From Bacteroidota bacterium (GTDB taxonomy: Bacteria > Bacteroidota > Bacteroidia > Bacteroidales > UBA12077): 64,000 nt of DNA. Below the pieces are notes generated by a model. The model was not told where the DNA came from, made no database searches, and was given only the letters and a program-made list of their open reading frames with translations. The number at the start of each line of letters is the position of its first letter. Within the stretch, counting starts at the first letter, position 1. The position numbers were made by a program, and so were the translations under genes. The stretch is from positions 310,001 through 374,000 of the forward strand of contig JAHLLG010000001.1 in NCBI GenBank assembly GCA_020444275.1, in the 5' to 3' direction. This document shows positions 1-9,127 of this stretch, piece after piece.

Positions 1-1
1 C

Positions 2-208
2 GCTGGTTTTAGATTTGATTTGAACGGTGCAGTTATGGCTTCCGATGCATTTTTCCCGTTTTCTGACTCGGTTCAGATTGCTAACGAGGCCGGAATAGCT
101 TCGGTTATTCAACCAGGAGGATCGGTAAGGGATCAGGAATCAATTGATTATTGTGACCAGCATAATATGGCCATGGTATTTACAGGAACAAGACATTTTA
201 AACATTAA
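2..208 (+). CDS. purH: PurH C-terminal end (AICAR transformylase / IMP cyclohydrolase), partial
   Basis: The reading frame is open from the left edge to the stop at 206-208, so only the last 68 residues are present. The tail contains [30 protein letters not shown] and [11 protein letters not shown], which are the hallmark C-terminal motifs of the AICAR formyltransferase domain of bifunctional PurH. PurH carries out the last two steps of IMP synthesis in the cytoplasm. An in-frame TTG at position 20 is internal and is not the start. It lies 28 bp upstream of mreB on the same strand, so the two may be co-transcribed. Another purine gene, purE, lies far away at 32586. Confidence 0.95.
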   Translation, partial: AGFRFDLNGAVMASDAFFPFSDSVQIANEAGIASVIQPGGSVRDQESIDYCDQHNMAMVFTGTRHFKH

Positions 209-236
209 TATACAATAACTTAATATAACAACGCAA

Positions 237-1259
237 ATGGGATTGTTTTCATTTTTCACACAAGAATTGGCAATGGACTTGGGTACAGCCAATACCATAA
301 TTATTCATAATGACAAGATAGTAGTTGATGAGCCATCAATTGTTGCAGTAGAACAAAGTACTGGAAAATTGGTAGCTATTGGGAAAAAAGCTCGTCAGAT
401 GCATGGGAAAACGCATGTTAATATACGAACAATACGTCCATTAAAAGATGGTGTAATTGCCGATTTTAATGCAGCTGAACAGATGATTCGTGGAATGATT
501 AAAATGATTAACAACAAAGCCCAGTTATTTGCACCATCATTAAAACTGGTAGTTTGTATACCTTCAGGTAGTACTGAGGTAGAGATGAGAGCAGTAAGAG
601 ATTCGTCTGAACATGCGGGTGGAAGAGATGTATATATGATTTATGAACCAATGGCTGCTGCTATTGGAATGGGAATCGATGTCGAAGAACCTAAAGGAAG
701 TATGGTTGTTGATATTGGAGGTGGTACTACAGAGGTAGCAGTGATTGCGCTTGGAGGTATTGTAAGTAACAAATCTATTCGAATTGCAGGAGATGCCTTT
801 ACTGCCGATATTCAGGCATACATGCGTCATCAGCACAATATAAAAATTGGAGAACGCACAGCCGAAGAAATAAAGATTAATGTGGGATCTTGTTTAGCTG
901 AATTAGAAAATCCGCCTGAAGATTATGTAGTGCGTGGTCCAAATTTAATGACTGCAATGCCTGTTGAAATACCTGTTTCATATCAGGAAATTGCACATTG
1001 TTTAGATAAATCCATATCAAAAGTGGAAACAGCAATTTTAGGAGTGTTGGAACAAACGCCTCCTGAGTTATATGCTGATATTGTTAGTGAAGGAATTTAT
1101 CTTGCAGGTGGTGGAGCCTTAATGCGTGGATTGGATAAACGTTTAACGGATAAGATCGGAATACAGTTTCATGTAGCTGAAGATCCTTTACATGCTGTAG
1201 CACGAGGAACAGGAATAGCACTAAAAAATGCGGATAAACTAACTTATTTAATGAGATAA
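237..1259 (+). CDS. mreB: Rod-shape-determining actin-like protein MreB
   Basis: This cytoplasmic actin homologue polymerises at the membrane and directs lateral cell-wall synthesis. The 340-residue length is typical. The phosphate-1 motif DLGTANT is at residues 14-20 and the phosphate-2 motif DIGGGTTE at 159-166; a late LAGGGALMRGL segment corresponds to the adenosine motif. The short N-terminal GLFSFF stretch could be the membrane-binding amphipathic segment. The ATG at 237 sits in an A-rich context without a Shine-Dalgarno sequence, normal for this phylum. It heads the cluster mreB-mreC-mreD-mrdA-rodA, the standard elongasome operon. Confidence 0.97.
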   Translation: MGLFSFFTQELAMDLGTANTIIIHNDKIVVDEPSIVAVEQSTGKLVAIGKKARQMHGKTHVNIRTIRPLKDGVIADFNAAEQMIRGMIKMINNKAQLFAPSLKLVVCIPSGSTEVEMRAVRDSSEHAGGRDVYMIYEPMAAAIGMGIDVEEPKGSMVVDIGGGTTEVAVIALGGIVSNKSIRIAGDAFTADIQAYMRHQHNIKIGERTAEEIKINVGSCLAELENPPEDYVVRGPNLMTAMPVEIPVSYQEIAHCLDKSISKVETAILGVLEQTPPELYADIVSEGIYLAGGGALMRGLDKRLTDKIGIQFHVAEDPLHAVARGTGIALKNADKLTYLMR

Positions 1260-1281
1260 TAGCTTATAAGGTGAATAGAAC

Positions 1282-2112
1282 ATGAGAAGTTTACTTAATT
1301 TTTTATTACGAATACATTTTTTGCTTCTATTCATTCTTATTGAGGTTTTTTCAATTACACTATTAGTTAATAATAATAATTTTCATAGAGCACGTTTTGT
1401 AAATTTTACAAGGCAGCTTGCAGGTAACCTATACGATAAAACATCCAGTTTTAAGCAGTACCTTTCATTGGCCGAAGAGAATAAAAGATTGGCTGAGGAG
1501 AATAACAGGTTATTAAATATTATAGAATCTACGTATAAATCTGACGAGATATTTTTTCGTTCGGTGAATGATACTATATATAATCAGAGATATCGCTACA
1601 CTCGTGCCAGGATAATTAATAATTCGATTAATAAAAAACACAATTTTTTAACACTTAACAAAGGGAGCTTACAAGGATTAAGACCAGAAATGGCGGTTGT
1701 TTCCGAGGGAAGTATTGTTGGTGTAATAAAAGGTGTTTCGAAAAACTATGCTACGGTAATTTCTTTGTTGAACCTTGATCTGCGCATTAGTTCAAAGGTT
1801 AAGAAAAACGGGTATTTTGGATCATTAAACTGGACAGGAGAAGATTATCAAACAGCAACTTTACATGAAATTCCGCTGCATGCTGATATTCAATTGGGCG
1901 ATACCATTATAACCAGCGGGTTTTCATCTATTTTCCCTGAAGGAATTATGATTGGATTTATTCAGGATTTTGAAGAAAAAAGTGGTAGTTTCTATGAAAT
2001 TGAGGTAAAATTGTCTACCGACTTTAAGAAACTTAACAATGTAAACGTTATTGGTAATTTATTGCAAACTGAACAAATTGAATTAGAAAAAGAAGCTGTG
2101 AAAAATGATTAA
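1282..2112 (+). CDS. mreC: Rod-shape-determining protein MreC
   Basis: This is the periplasmic scaffold of the elongasome, anchored in the inner membrane and contacting PBP2 and MreD. At 276 residues it has one N-terminal membrane segment (about residues 8-28), then an EENKRLAEENNRLL coiled coil near residues 60-85. The beta-rich MreC core follows, with NKGSLQGLRPEMAVVSEGSIVGVI and the late GDTIITSGFSSIFPEGIMIG block that is diagnostic of the family. It starts 22 bp after mreB and overlaps mreD by 8 bp, so translational coupling is likely. Confidence 0.95.
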   Translation: MRSLLNFLLRIHFLLLFILIEVFSITLLVNNNNFHRARFVNFTRQLAGNLYDKTSSFKQYLSLAEENKRLAEENNRLLNIIESTYKSDEIFFRSVNDTIYNQRYRYTRARIINNSINKKHNFLTLNKGSLQGLRPEMAVVSEGSIVGVIKGVSKNYATVISLLNLDLRISSKVKKNGYFGSLNWTGEDYQTATLHEIPLHADIQLGDTIITSGFSSIFPEGIMIGFIQDFEEKSGSFYEIEVKLSTDFKKLNNVNVIGNLLQTEQIELEKEAVKND

Positions 2113-2623
2113 GCTATTGCCCAGATATATATTAAGTTTTGTTCTGCTTGTTTTCTTGCAGGTATTTATCTTAAATAATATTCAGTTTAGTGGTTATATT
2201 AATCCATATATATATATCCTTTTTATTTTAATCCTGCCGTTTGAAACACCTAAATGGTTACTGTTGGTGCTTGCTTTTATTTTAGGCATTACCATTGATT
2301 TGTTTTCCGGAACATTGGGTATGCATAGTTCTGCGACAGTTATTATGGCATTTGTTAGACCCTATGTTTTAAAGGTTATCTCTCCACGAGATGGTTACGA
2401 GTCAGAAACATTACCTCAGCTAAGATACTATGGAGTTAACTGGTTTTTAAAATATTCGGTTATTTTGGTTTTTATTCATCATTTGTTTTTGTTTTATATT
2501 GAGGTGTTTAGATTCTCACACTTTTTTACAACCTTTGTACGAGTCATTTTAAGTTCCATATTTACAATATTATTAGTATTAATTAGCCAGTATTTTTACA
2601 GGAAGGATACCAGGCGATACTAA
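2105..2623 (+). CDS. mreD: Rod-shape-determining protein MreD
   Basis: This is a small polytopic inner-membrane protein of the elongasome. Its 172 residues hold about five hydrophobic segments. The motif GITIDLFSGTLGMHSSATVIMAFVRP (written in two halves in the protein, about residues 60-86) is typical of MreD. The start codon lies inside the end of mreC with an 8-bp overlap. The sequence is weakly conserved in all bacteria, and position between mreC and mrdA is much of the support. The next gene begins 23 bp downstream. Confidence 0.9.
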   Translation: MIKLLPRYILSFVLLVFLQVFILNNIQFSGYINPYIYILFILILPFETPKWLLLVLAFILGITIDLFSGTLGMHSSATVIMAFVRPYVLKVISPRDGYESETLPQLRYYGVNWFLKYSVILVFIHHLFLFYIEVFRFSHFFTTFVRVILSSIFTILLVLISQYFYRKDTRRY

Positions 2624-2646
2624 TTTGAATTAATTATACATTTATA

Positions 2647-4497
2647 GTGGATTCTTTTGCAAACAGAAGACATATTATCCGTTTTATTATTATCCTGATT
2701 GGGTTAATTTATATTATTCGGTTGTTTATACTGCAAGTAGTAGACAATACATATAAAGTAACTGCAAGTAGTAATGTATTGCGTTATGTTACGCAGTTCC
2801 CTGCACGGGGACTAATCTATGACCGTGAAGGAAAATTGCTCGTTTATAACGAAGCTGCTTACGACTTAATGGTAGTTCCTCAGCAATTAGAACCATTTGA
2901 CACAACGGAGTTTTGTGAGATACTAAACATAACAAAACAATATGTGGATGAGAGTATTGAAAGAGCCAGAGATTATTCATATTATAATTCATCTATTTTT
3001 TTAAAGCAAGTGTCTTCGAAAACATATGCAAAATTGCAGGAAAAACTTTATAAGTATCCTGGTTTTTATGTGCAGGCAAGAACATTGCGTAAATATACTT
3101 CGGAAAATGCAGCGCATGTTCTCGGATATGTGGGTGAGGTAAATGAAGGGATCATTGAAAAAGATGATTACTATAAAATGGGTGATTATATCGGAATTAG
3201 TGGAATAGAGCAATCGTACGAAGAATATTTGCGTGGAGAAAAAGGAGTAAATGTTTATTTGGTAGATGTGCATAACCGGATAAAAGGAACGTATGCTAAC
3301 GGGCGGTTAGATAAAAAAGCTAATGTAGGAGCCAATATTATTTCAACTATTGATAGTGAGTTGCAAGCTTATGGCGAAAAACTTATGAAGAATAAGATTG
3401 GAAGTATTGTGGCGCTGGAGCCTTCAACAGGTGAGGTCCTTGCCTTGGTTTCGGCACCTACATATAATCCGGAACTTTTGGTTGGTAGAATTAGAACTAA
3501 AAATTATGTGGATTTAATGTCCGATACGTTAAAACCATTATTCAATAGAGCTTTAATGGCTCAGTATCCTCCGGGATCTACATTTAAAATCATAAATGGA
3601 CTAATAGGGCTACAGGAAAAAGTATTATGGCCATCAACAAAGTATGAGTGTGCGGGAGCATATTACGCAGGAAGAATGCGTGTTGGATGCCACATTCACA
3701 GATCACCACTTAATTTAATTGAGTCTATTCAAATGTCATGCAATACATACTATTGCAATGTTTTTAGGAATATATTAGATAATAAAAAGTATCCATCCAT
3801 ACGAGAATCGTTTGATCAGTGGAGAGAATACGTGATGTCTTTTGGCTTTGGAAAATACCTGGGGACTGATTTTAGTAATGAATTAAAAGGGTTGGTTCCG
3901 ACAAAACAAACCTATGATCGGGTTTACGGAGAAAATGGATGGAGATCATTAACGCTGGTTTCTATGGCAATAGGGCAAGGTGAATTGGGAACAACTCCGA
4001 TGCAAATGGCCAATATGACTGCTGCAATTGCAAACCGCGGGTATTATTACACCCCACATATTGTTAAGGAAATAGAAGGAGATTATGAGTTGGATGAAAG
4101 TTTCTATACCAAAAATTATACAAAGATAGATTCCAATTATTTCAATATTGTTATTGAAGGAATGGATTTGGCGGTTAATGGTGAAGCGGGTAGTGGAAGC
4201 ACTGCTCGATCAGCACATTTGGAAGATATTACAGTTTGTGGAAAAACTGGAACAGCAGAGAATCCACATGGAGAAGATCATTCAATTTTTATTGCTTTTG
4301 CACCAAAGGAAAATCCGCAAATAGCTATAGCTGTGTATATTGAAAATGGAGGATTTGGGTCAACCTGGGCAGCACCTACCGCAAGGTTAATGATTGAGAA
4401 ATACATGAACGATTCAATATCAATCCCGTGGTGGGAAGAGTATATTCTAAACGCTGAAATTAACTATAATGCAGAGACGCGTAAACATTTGGAGTAA
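2647..4497 (+). CDS. mrdA: Penicillin-binding protein 2 (elongation transpeptidase)
   Basis: This class B PBP cross-links peptidoglycan during elongation. At 616 residues it has one N-terminal membrane segment (residues 10-29), a pedestal domain and a C-terminal transpeptidase domain. The active-site SxxK is STFK with Ser311. SCN follows in MSCNTYYC, and the KTG motif begins at Lys533. The chosen start is a GTG at 2647; no better in-frame ATG precedes the membrane segment. It overlaps rodA by 29 bp, fitting the obligate PBP2-RodA partnership. Confidence 0.95.
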   Translation: MDSFANRRHIIRFIIILIGLIYIIRLFILQVVDNTYKVTASSNVLRYVTQFPARGLIYDREGKLLVYNEAAYDLMVVPQQLEPFDTTEFCEILNITKQYVDESIERARDYSYYNSSIFLKQVSSKTYAKLQEKLYKYPGFYVQARTLRKYTSENAAHVLGYVGEVNEGIIEKDDYYKMGDYIGISGIEQSYEEYLRGEKGVNVYLVDVHNRIKGTYANGRLDKKANVGANIISTIDSELQAYGEKLMKNKIGSIVALEPSTGEVLALVSAPTYNPELLVGRIRTKNYVDLMSDTLKPLFNRALMAQYPPGSTFKIINGLIGLQEKVLWPSTKYECAGAYYAGRMRVGCHIHRSPLNLIESIQMSCNTYYCNVFRNILDNKKYPSIRESFDQWREYVMSFGFGKYLGTDFSNELKGLVPTKQTYDRVYGENGWRSLTLVSMAIGQGELGTTPMQMANMTAAIANRGYYYTPHIVKEIEGDYELDESFYTKNYTKIDSNYFNIVIEGMDLAVNGEAGSGSTARSAHLEDITVCGKTGTAENPHGEDHSIFIAFAPKENPQIAIAVYIENGGFGSTWAAPTARLMIEKYMNDSISIPWWEEYILNAEINYNAETRKHLE

Positions 4498-5893
4498 TAT
4501 TGACTGGTTAACAGTTACTATGTATTTGGTTCTGGTTATGCTGGGGTGGATTAATATATATGCTGCCGTTTATAATGAAGATCATCAAAGTATTTTTGAT
4601 TTGTCGCAGCGTTATGGTAAGCAACTGATCTGGATTGGTGCAGCCATAGTAATTGCATTTATTGTATTTGTTATTGATATTAATTTTTACTCTTATTTTG
4701 CTTACCTGGTATATGGAATCATGATTTTCCTGCTTATTGCTGTACTAATTTTTGGATTAGAAGTACATGGGGCAAAATCGTGGTTTGTTATTGGGAATAT
4801 AAGAATTCAACCTGCAGAGTTTGCCAAAATTGCTACTGCGCTTGCTTTAGCCAGGTATCTTAGTTCATATAATGTACAGATCAACACATTTAAATCTTAT
4901 GTTAGGATAGCTGCAATTATATTCACACCTGCACTTTTAATTCTTTTACAAAATGATACCGGATCAGCTTTAGTATATTTTGTATTCCTAATCGTGTTAT
5001 ATCGTGAAGGAATTTCCGAAAGTATCTTACTGCTTGGCTTTTTCGTGGTAGTTCTTTTTATACTGGCCTTGGTTTTAGAAAAAATTACAATAATTCTTTT
5101 ATCCATAGGAGTTGTATTTATCATCTTTGGCTTCTTAAATAAGAAGCTAAAACATGTTGGCGTGGGGTTGGGTATTTTATTATTAAGCTCAGCTACACTT
5201 TATGCTCTAAATAAATTATTGAGCTTAGGCTTATCTTATTACTATATAATATTAGCTGCATTAGGAGTATCGGCAATTTTTTATATTATTTTTTCTATAC
5301 GATATAAAATTAGAAATGTAATTTTATTGCTGATTTTCCTGCTTGGTTCTATTTTTATAACCTACTCAGTTGATTATGTTTTTAATAATTTCCTTGAAGA
5401 TCATCAGCAAAAAAGGATAAATGTTTTGTTGGGTTTAGAATCAGATCCATATGGAGTTGAATATAATGTAAATCAATCAAAAATTGCTATTGGCTCCGGA
5501 GGACTAACCGGAAAAGGATTTTTAAGAGGTACACAAACTAAATTTGATTTCGTTCCGGAACAAAGTACCGATTTCATTTTTTGTACTATTGGTGAAGAAT
5601 GGGGATTTATGGGAACGTTCTTTGTAATTTTAGTATTTATATTCTTCCTATACAGATTAATTGGGATAGCCGAAAGGCAAAGATCGACTTTTAGTCGGAT
5701 TTATGGATATGGGGTAGTATCTGTCCTCTTTTTTCATATTGTTATTAATATTGGAATGACCATAGGTCTGATGCCGGTTATTGGTATTCCGCTTCCATTT
5801 TTTAGTTACGGCGGATCATCCCTATGGGCGTTTACGATATTGCTCTTTATCTTGTTAAGATTAGACGCCAGCAGACTGGAACTCTTACGTTAG
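4469..5893 (+). CDS. rodA: RodA peptidoglycan glycosyltransferase (SEDS family)
   Basis: This polytopic SEDS-family glycosyltransferase polymerises glycan strands from lipid II and works with PBP2. Its 474 residues are about 100 longer than the E. coli protein. The extra length is hydrophobic sequence in the middle (about residues 180-300), which I recall as usual in Bacteroidota RodA. Family motifs are LQNDTGSALV, GSGGLTGKGFLRGTQTK, FVPEQSTDFIFCTIGEEWG and GIPLPFFSYGGSS near the C-terminus. The ATG lies 29 bp inside mrdA. The gene ends 7 bp before a convergent gene, with no clear terminator between. Confidence 0.95.
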   Translation: MQRRVNIWSNIDWLTVTMYLVLVMLGWINIYAAVYNEDHQSIFDLSQRYGKQLIWIGAAIVIAFIVFVIDINFYSYFAYLVYGIMIFLLIAVLIFGLEVHGAKSWFVIGNIRIQPAEFAKIATALALARYLSSYNVQINTFKSYVRIAAIIFTPALLILLQNDTGSALVYFVFLIVLYREGISESILLLGFFVVVLFILALVLEKITIILLSIGVVFIIFGFLNKKLKHVGVGLGILLLSSATLYALNKLLSLGLSYYYIILAALGVSAIFYIIFSIRYKIRNVILLLIFLLGSIFITYSVDYVFNNFLEDHQQKRINVLLGLESDPYGVEYNVNQSKIAIGSGGLTGKGFLRGTQTKFDFVPEQSTDFIFCTIGEEWGFMGTFFVILVFIFFLYRLIGIAERQRSTFSRIYGYGVVSVLFFHIVINIGMTIGLMPVIGIPLPFFSYGGSSLWAFTILLFILLRLDASRLELLR

Positions 5894-5900
5894 TAATTAG

Positions 5901-8084
5901 TTAAACTTCAAGATTTGAGAACTCGTCAGTTACTTTGTAGCTGTATTTTGGATACTCAAATACAGGAAACCGCTGTTCTGTCTCGCCAATAGTATATCCC
6001 CAGATAGAACCATAATCATCGGTCTCTTCACCAATTCGTTCTAATTGTCTTAAATACTCACCAATAGGCTTTGATTCAACAATGATAACTTCATCCATCT
6101 TATTAATAATTGGACTGTGACTTCTGGTGTGATCATGATCAAATTTCAGAATTCGGCGTCCTCTTCTGGTAATACCAACTGTTCTAAACGTTAAACTTTT
6201 TCCAACTCCGGGTAGATTAATTACGTTACGGTCGGTAGCAAGGAATGGTAAATCCTCTTGCTCGCGCAAGTAATTGATATTATCTATCATGTTGCTCGCG
6301 TTCAACGGATATGTTTTAATTAGCTCAATGTATTTTTGTGGTATCCGACCAATTCTTTTCTCTTCCAGTTGTTCTTGAACTGCTCGCGCATTTGTTGCAA
6401 AATTATGATAGTTTTCCATATATCCCTTAACAGAGAAGGTATAGTACGTTACAACACCAATGTCATTTAGTACTTTTCTTAATTTATTGGTGTGTCCTCT
6501 ACGCGATGAAGCAGCTGTAAATACATGTTGATTGGTTATGGTCCAACCTGCTTTTACAATTTTTTCCATTCCTGTTTTAACCTCAGGTGTTACTTCCATT
6601 GCCGATTCAAAATGCGTTTGAATAACAAATTGCCTGATCCCGATTTTCGATGCTTTATCTTTAAAATCGGTAAGTATTTTTATAAGTTCGTTGGTTATTC
6701 TTTGAGGCAAGTATACAGGTAGTCTGGTTCCTAAACGTACACGAAGCATTTCTGCGTATTTCTCACCTTCTTTTCGGTCTTTATTCTTTTCACATTTACG
6801 AAATGCCATTTCGTAAACAGCATCAAGAATCTTCTGTAACGATTTATCCGAACTCATTAAGGCATCTCCACCAGTAATAAGTATGTCACGAAGTTGTTTG
6901 TCTTCTTCGTAATAATTTAATAATCGTTCAAGTTTTGCCGGCCACTTTTCTGTTGGTTCCAGTTTATCTAAATCGAAATTCAGATTCCCTCTCTGGAAAT
7001 CATACATTCGCTGACAAGATGCGCATAATCCGCCACAGGCTCTTCCCATAGAATCAGGAATAAGTATGGCAACCTCCGGATATCTCCTATGAACATTGTG
7101 GTTTGATGGAAGTAGCCAGCCTGCTGCATTTGGTTTTCCTGGTTCAATAATGTCCTCTTTCTCCCAAGCTACAATATGACCAAATTCGTTAATTAATTCT
7201 TTACTATATATAATGTAATCGCGAATTGCTGCATCGGCATAATTTCTTTTACGCTTATCAACATCTAATAACGAAAGATAGTATGGATTTACAAAGAAAG
7301 GTATTCCTTGAGCTTCTGCTTCTTTTAGAACCGACATGGTTTCACCGGTTAGTGAATAATCCAACATCTGATTAAGAAGATCAGCATTTCTAACGGCGAA
7401 CTTTAAGTGAAAAAGTTTATTGTTCCACCATTCATTTACTTTTTCAATTTTTTGATCAAGAGTAAGGTCTTCTTTAAATGAAAAACGTGCGCTTTTAACT
7501 TTACCCGAATCAATTAACCCGATAATGATTCGTATTATTCGGTCTTTATTTTTCTTGCGTCGTTCAATAATATCCTGTTCAAGCCCCGACGGGTGCTTAT
7601 CCATCCATTTTTCAATGCACTCTTTTGAAGGCAGTTTTAATTTTTTATTACCCGAAAACTGTCGAAAAAGTTCAAGCATATCAACAAAGAAGTAATATTT
7701 ACCTCCGCCAATACCTTCTTTAGCTGCCAGCCACAAGATTTTAAAAGGTGTATTGATTCTCTTTTGCCCTCTAACATTCAGGTCTGTATATGACTGGTTG
7801 GTGTGATCAATATAATCTAAAATACGAATTGCTGCAATTTCTTTCCATTTGATTTTCTCAAATGCTTTTCGTCCAGCAATTTCTTTTTTATAGTACTGAT
7901 AAGCTAAATCGTTCTGTTTGAGTTCTAATTCTGCCCACTCTTTTAACTGTTGATTAACTTCTTCGTCGCTATCCGAATTTAATAATATATTTTTTAACTT
8001 CGGATTTTCTTCAAGTATCTGGTCTAGGATTACTTTCGACTTCTGACTGATTTGTACTTTCTCTTCTGCTGAATGATAGGCCAT
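5901..8084 (-). CDS. KamA-family radical SAM protein (lysine 2,3-aminomutase-like), large form
   Basis: The 727-residue protein carries a CxxxCxxC radical-SAM cluster motif with Cys350, Cys354 and Cys357, followed by QRMYDFQRG. The downstream segments ILITGGDALMSSD, RVRLGTRLPVYLPQRIT and FVIQTHFESAMEVTPEV align in style with KamA aminomutases, which use SAM and PLP to shift amino groups. Around 340 N-terminal residues are charged and helical and are not part of the classic ~420-residue enzyme. The substrate cannot be told from sequence: lysine, glutamate or another amino acid are all possible. The gene is monocistronic, with a good promoter at 8192-8222. Confidence 0.8.
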   Translation of the reverse strand: MAYHSAEEKVQISQKSKVILDQILEENPKLKNILLNSDSDEEVNQQLKEWAELELKQNDLAYQYYKKEIAGRKAFEKIKWKEIAAIRILDYIDHTNQSYTDLNVRGQKRINTPFKILWLAAKEGIGGGKYYFFVDMLELFRQFSGNKKLKLPSKECIEKWMDKHPSGLEQDIIERRKKNKDRIIRIIIGLIDSGKVKSARFSFKEDLTLDQKIEKVNEWWNNKLFHLKFAVRNADLLNQMLDYSLTGETMSVLKEAEAQGIPFFVNPYYLSLLDVDKRKRNYADAAIRDYIIYSKELINEFGHIVAWEKEDIIEPGKPNAAGWLLPSNHNVHRRYPEVAILIPDSMGRACGGLCASCQRMYDFQRGNLNFDLDKLEPTEKWPAKLERLLNYYEEDKQLRDILITGGDALMSSDKSLQKILDAVYEMAFRKCEKNKDRKEGEKYAEMLRVRLGTRLPVYLPQRITNELIKILTDFKDKASKIGIRQFVIQTHFESAMEVTPEVKTGMEKIVKAGWTITNQHVFTAASSRRGHTNKLRKVLNDIGVVTYYTFSVKGYMENYHNFATNARAVQEQLEEKRIGRIPQKYIELIKTYPLNASNMIDNINYLREQEDLPFLATDRNVINLPGVGKSLTFRTVGITRRGRRILKFDHDHTRSHSPIINKMDEVIIVESKPIGEYLRQLERIGEETDDYGSIWGYTIGETEQRFPVFEYPKYSYKVTDEFSNLEV

Positions 8085-8191
8085 TACTTTATGATTTTTG
8101 AACAGTTAACAACTAAGACTACAATAGCAATGAATTGTTGTAGCCAGCTTCCTCAATACATTTAACTCACAACAGGGATTTTCAGGGATTG

Positions 8192-8222
8192 CAAAATTAC
8201 CTAAAAAAATAAAGAAATCAAA
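8192..8222 (-). promoter_or_regulatory. Bacteroidota-type promoter of the KamA-like gene
   Basis: Read on the minus strand, TTTG (8222-8219) is followed after 19 bp by TAATTTTG (8199-8192). This matches the phylum's -33/-7 consensus of TTTG, 19-21 bp, TAnnTTTG. Transcription would start near 8185, giving a leader of about 100 nt. That leader contains a modest CTACAA/TTGTAG hairpin around 8119-8145. Confidence 0.65.
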
Positions 8223-8244
8223 GTGGCAATATGTTAATTAGGTA

Positions 8245-8841
8245 TTAAATTCCTTTAATATTTATATTGTGCACAGTTTTTATATAATAGATAATATCAG
8301 TAAAAAACAAGAAGAAATTTTGTTTCAGAAACTCATAATTGTTCTTTAACGTTTCAATGGCAAAATCGGTATGATCTGGCAGAGAAGTATACTTTGGCAT
8401 TGTTTTTAACACTGACCATATTCCACCAATTTCGCGATATGAATACAATCTGTTGTTTTTTATTAACTTAGGAACAAACTCCTGCACTTCTTTGGGTAAC
8501 ATCTCGTTATTTCGGATAAGTAAATCGTGAAAATCGGCAATAAATTCTTCTAAAGGTGTATAGGAGTATCTACTCCAATTACTTGCCAGAAAATGATCAT
8601 AGATTATATCAATAACTATTCCTGAATATTTTCTGTATTTTGGAGCAAACAGTTGCTTTGCATCTATAGTATTAATATTTGTGTCGGTAAACGAATCGAT
8701 AAATCGGTGTAGTAAGATTCCGTTTTTTATATTTTCCGGATATATATGAAAAGCCCTTCCTTTCACATAATCTCCAATGAAGTTACCTATTTTAACTTCA
8801 TCAACATCGCCGGAAAGATATATGTGAGCAAGGAAATTCAT
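8245..8841 (-). CDS. acpH: Acyl carrier protein phosphodiesterase (AcpH-like)
   Basis: AcpH removes the 4'-phosphopantetheine arm from holo-ACP in the cytoplasm. The 198-residue protein opens with MNFLAHIYLSGD and continues with IGNFIGDYVKGR, LHRFIDSFTD and DIIYDHFLASNW, which is the standard AcpH motif series of an HD-like metal-binding fold. The length agrees with the E. coli enzyme. The gene is transcribed away from the P-loop gene at 9128. The 286-bp divergent gap is AT-rich and has a -7-like TAACTTTG for the rightward gene, but no clear leftward promoter. Confidence 0.9.
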   Translation of the reverse strand: MNFLAHIYLSGDVDEVKIGNFIGDYVKGRAFHIYPENIKNGILLHRFIDSFTDTNINTIDAKQLFAPKYRKYSGIVIDIIYDHFLASNWSRYSYTPLEEFIADFHDLLIRNNEMLPKEVQEFVPKLIKNNRLYSYREIGGIWSVLKTMPKYTSLPDHTDFAIETLKNNYEFLKQNFFLFFTDIIYYIKTVHNINIKGI

Positions 8842-9118
8842 AATTAAAAAGATATATAAAATCAGTAAAGTATACTAATTTAAGGTTTTTTAAGGCAAAT
8901 TGTTCAAACCCTTAATCATTTAATCCCGTTTTACATATGTTTCTTAACATATTTTTTGGGTTTTTATTGGATTTCTGTAATTATCATATAATTAGGATGT
9001 TGTTAAAAAATGTTAAGAGCTGGTAGTCATAAACTTTACATGCTTAAATTATGAAATGTGAGTTTAAAAATTAACTTTGTTAAACAATTTTTTAAAAATT
9101 AATCAATTAAAATAAAAA

Positions 9119-9123
9119 GGAGG
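9119..9123 (+). promoter_or_regulatory. Unusually strong Shine-Dalgarno sequence
   Basis: GGAGG lies 4 bases before the ATG at 9128, within an A-rich run. Most genes in this window, as in the phylum generally, have only A/T-rich sequence here. A full Shine-Dalgarno sequence, plus the strong preference for GCT, GTT and GGT codons in the gene, suggests heavy translation. Confidence 0.6.
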
Positions 9124-9127
9124 AATT

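Noticed and set aside
564-836. Minus-strand ORF within mreB
   Set aside because: It lies wholly inside mreB, has biased composition (Ser, Asn, His, Cys) and no start context; it is a shadow frame.
8119-8145. CTACAA/TTGTAG hairpin in the leader of the KamA-like gene, considered as a riboswitch
   Set aside because: Only about six pairs, no second conserved structure and no recognised aptamer; too weak to call.
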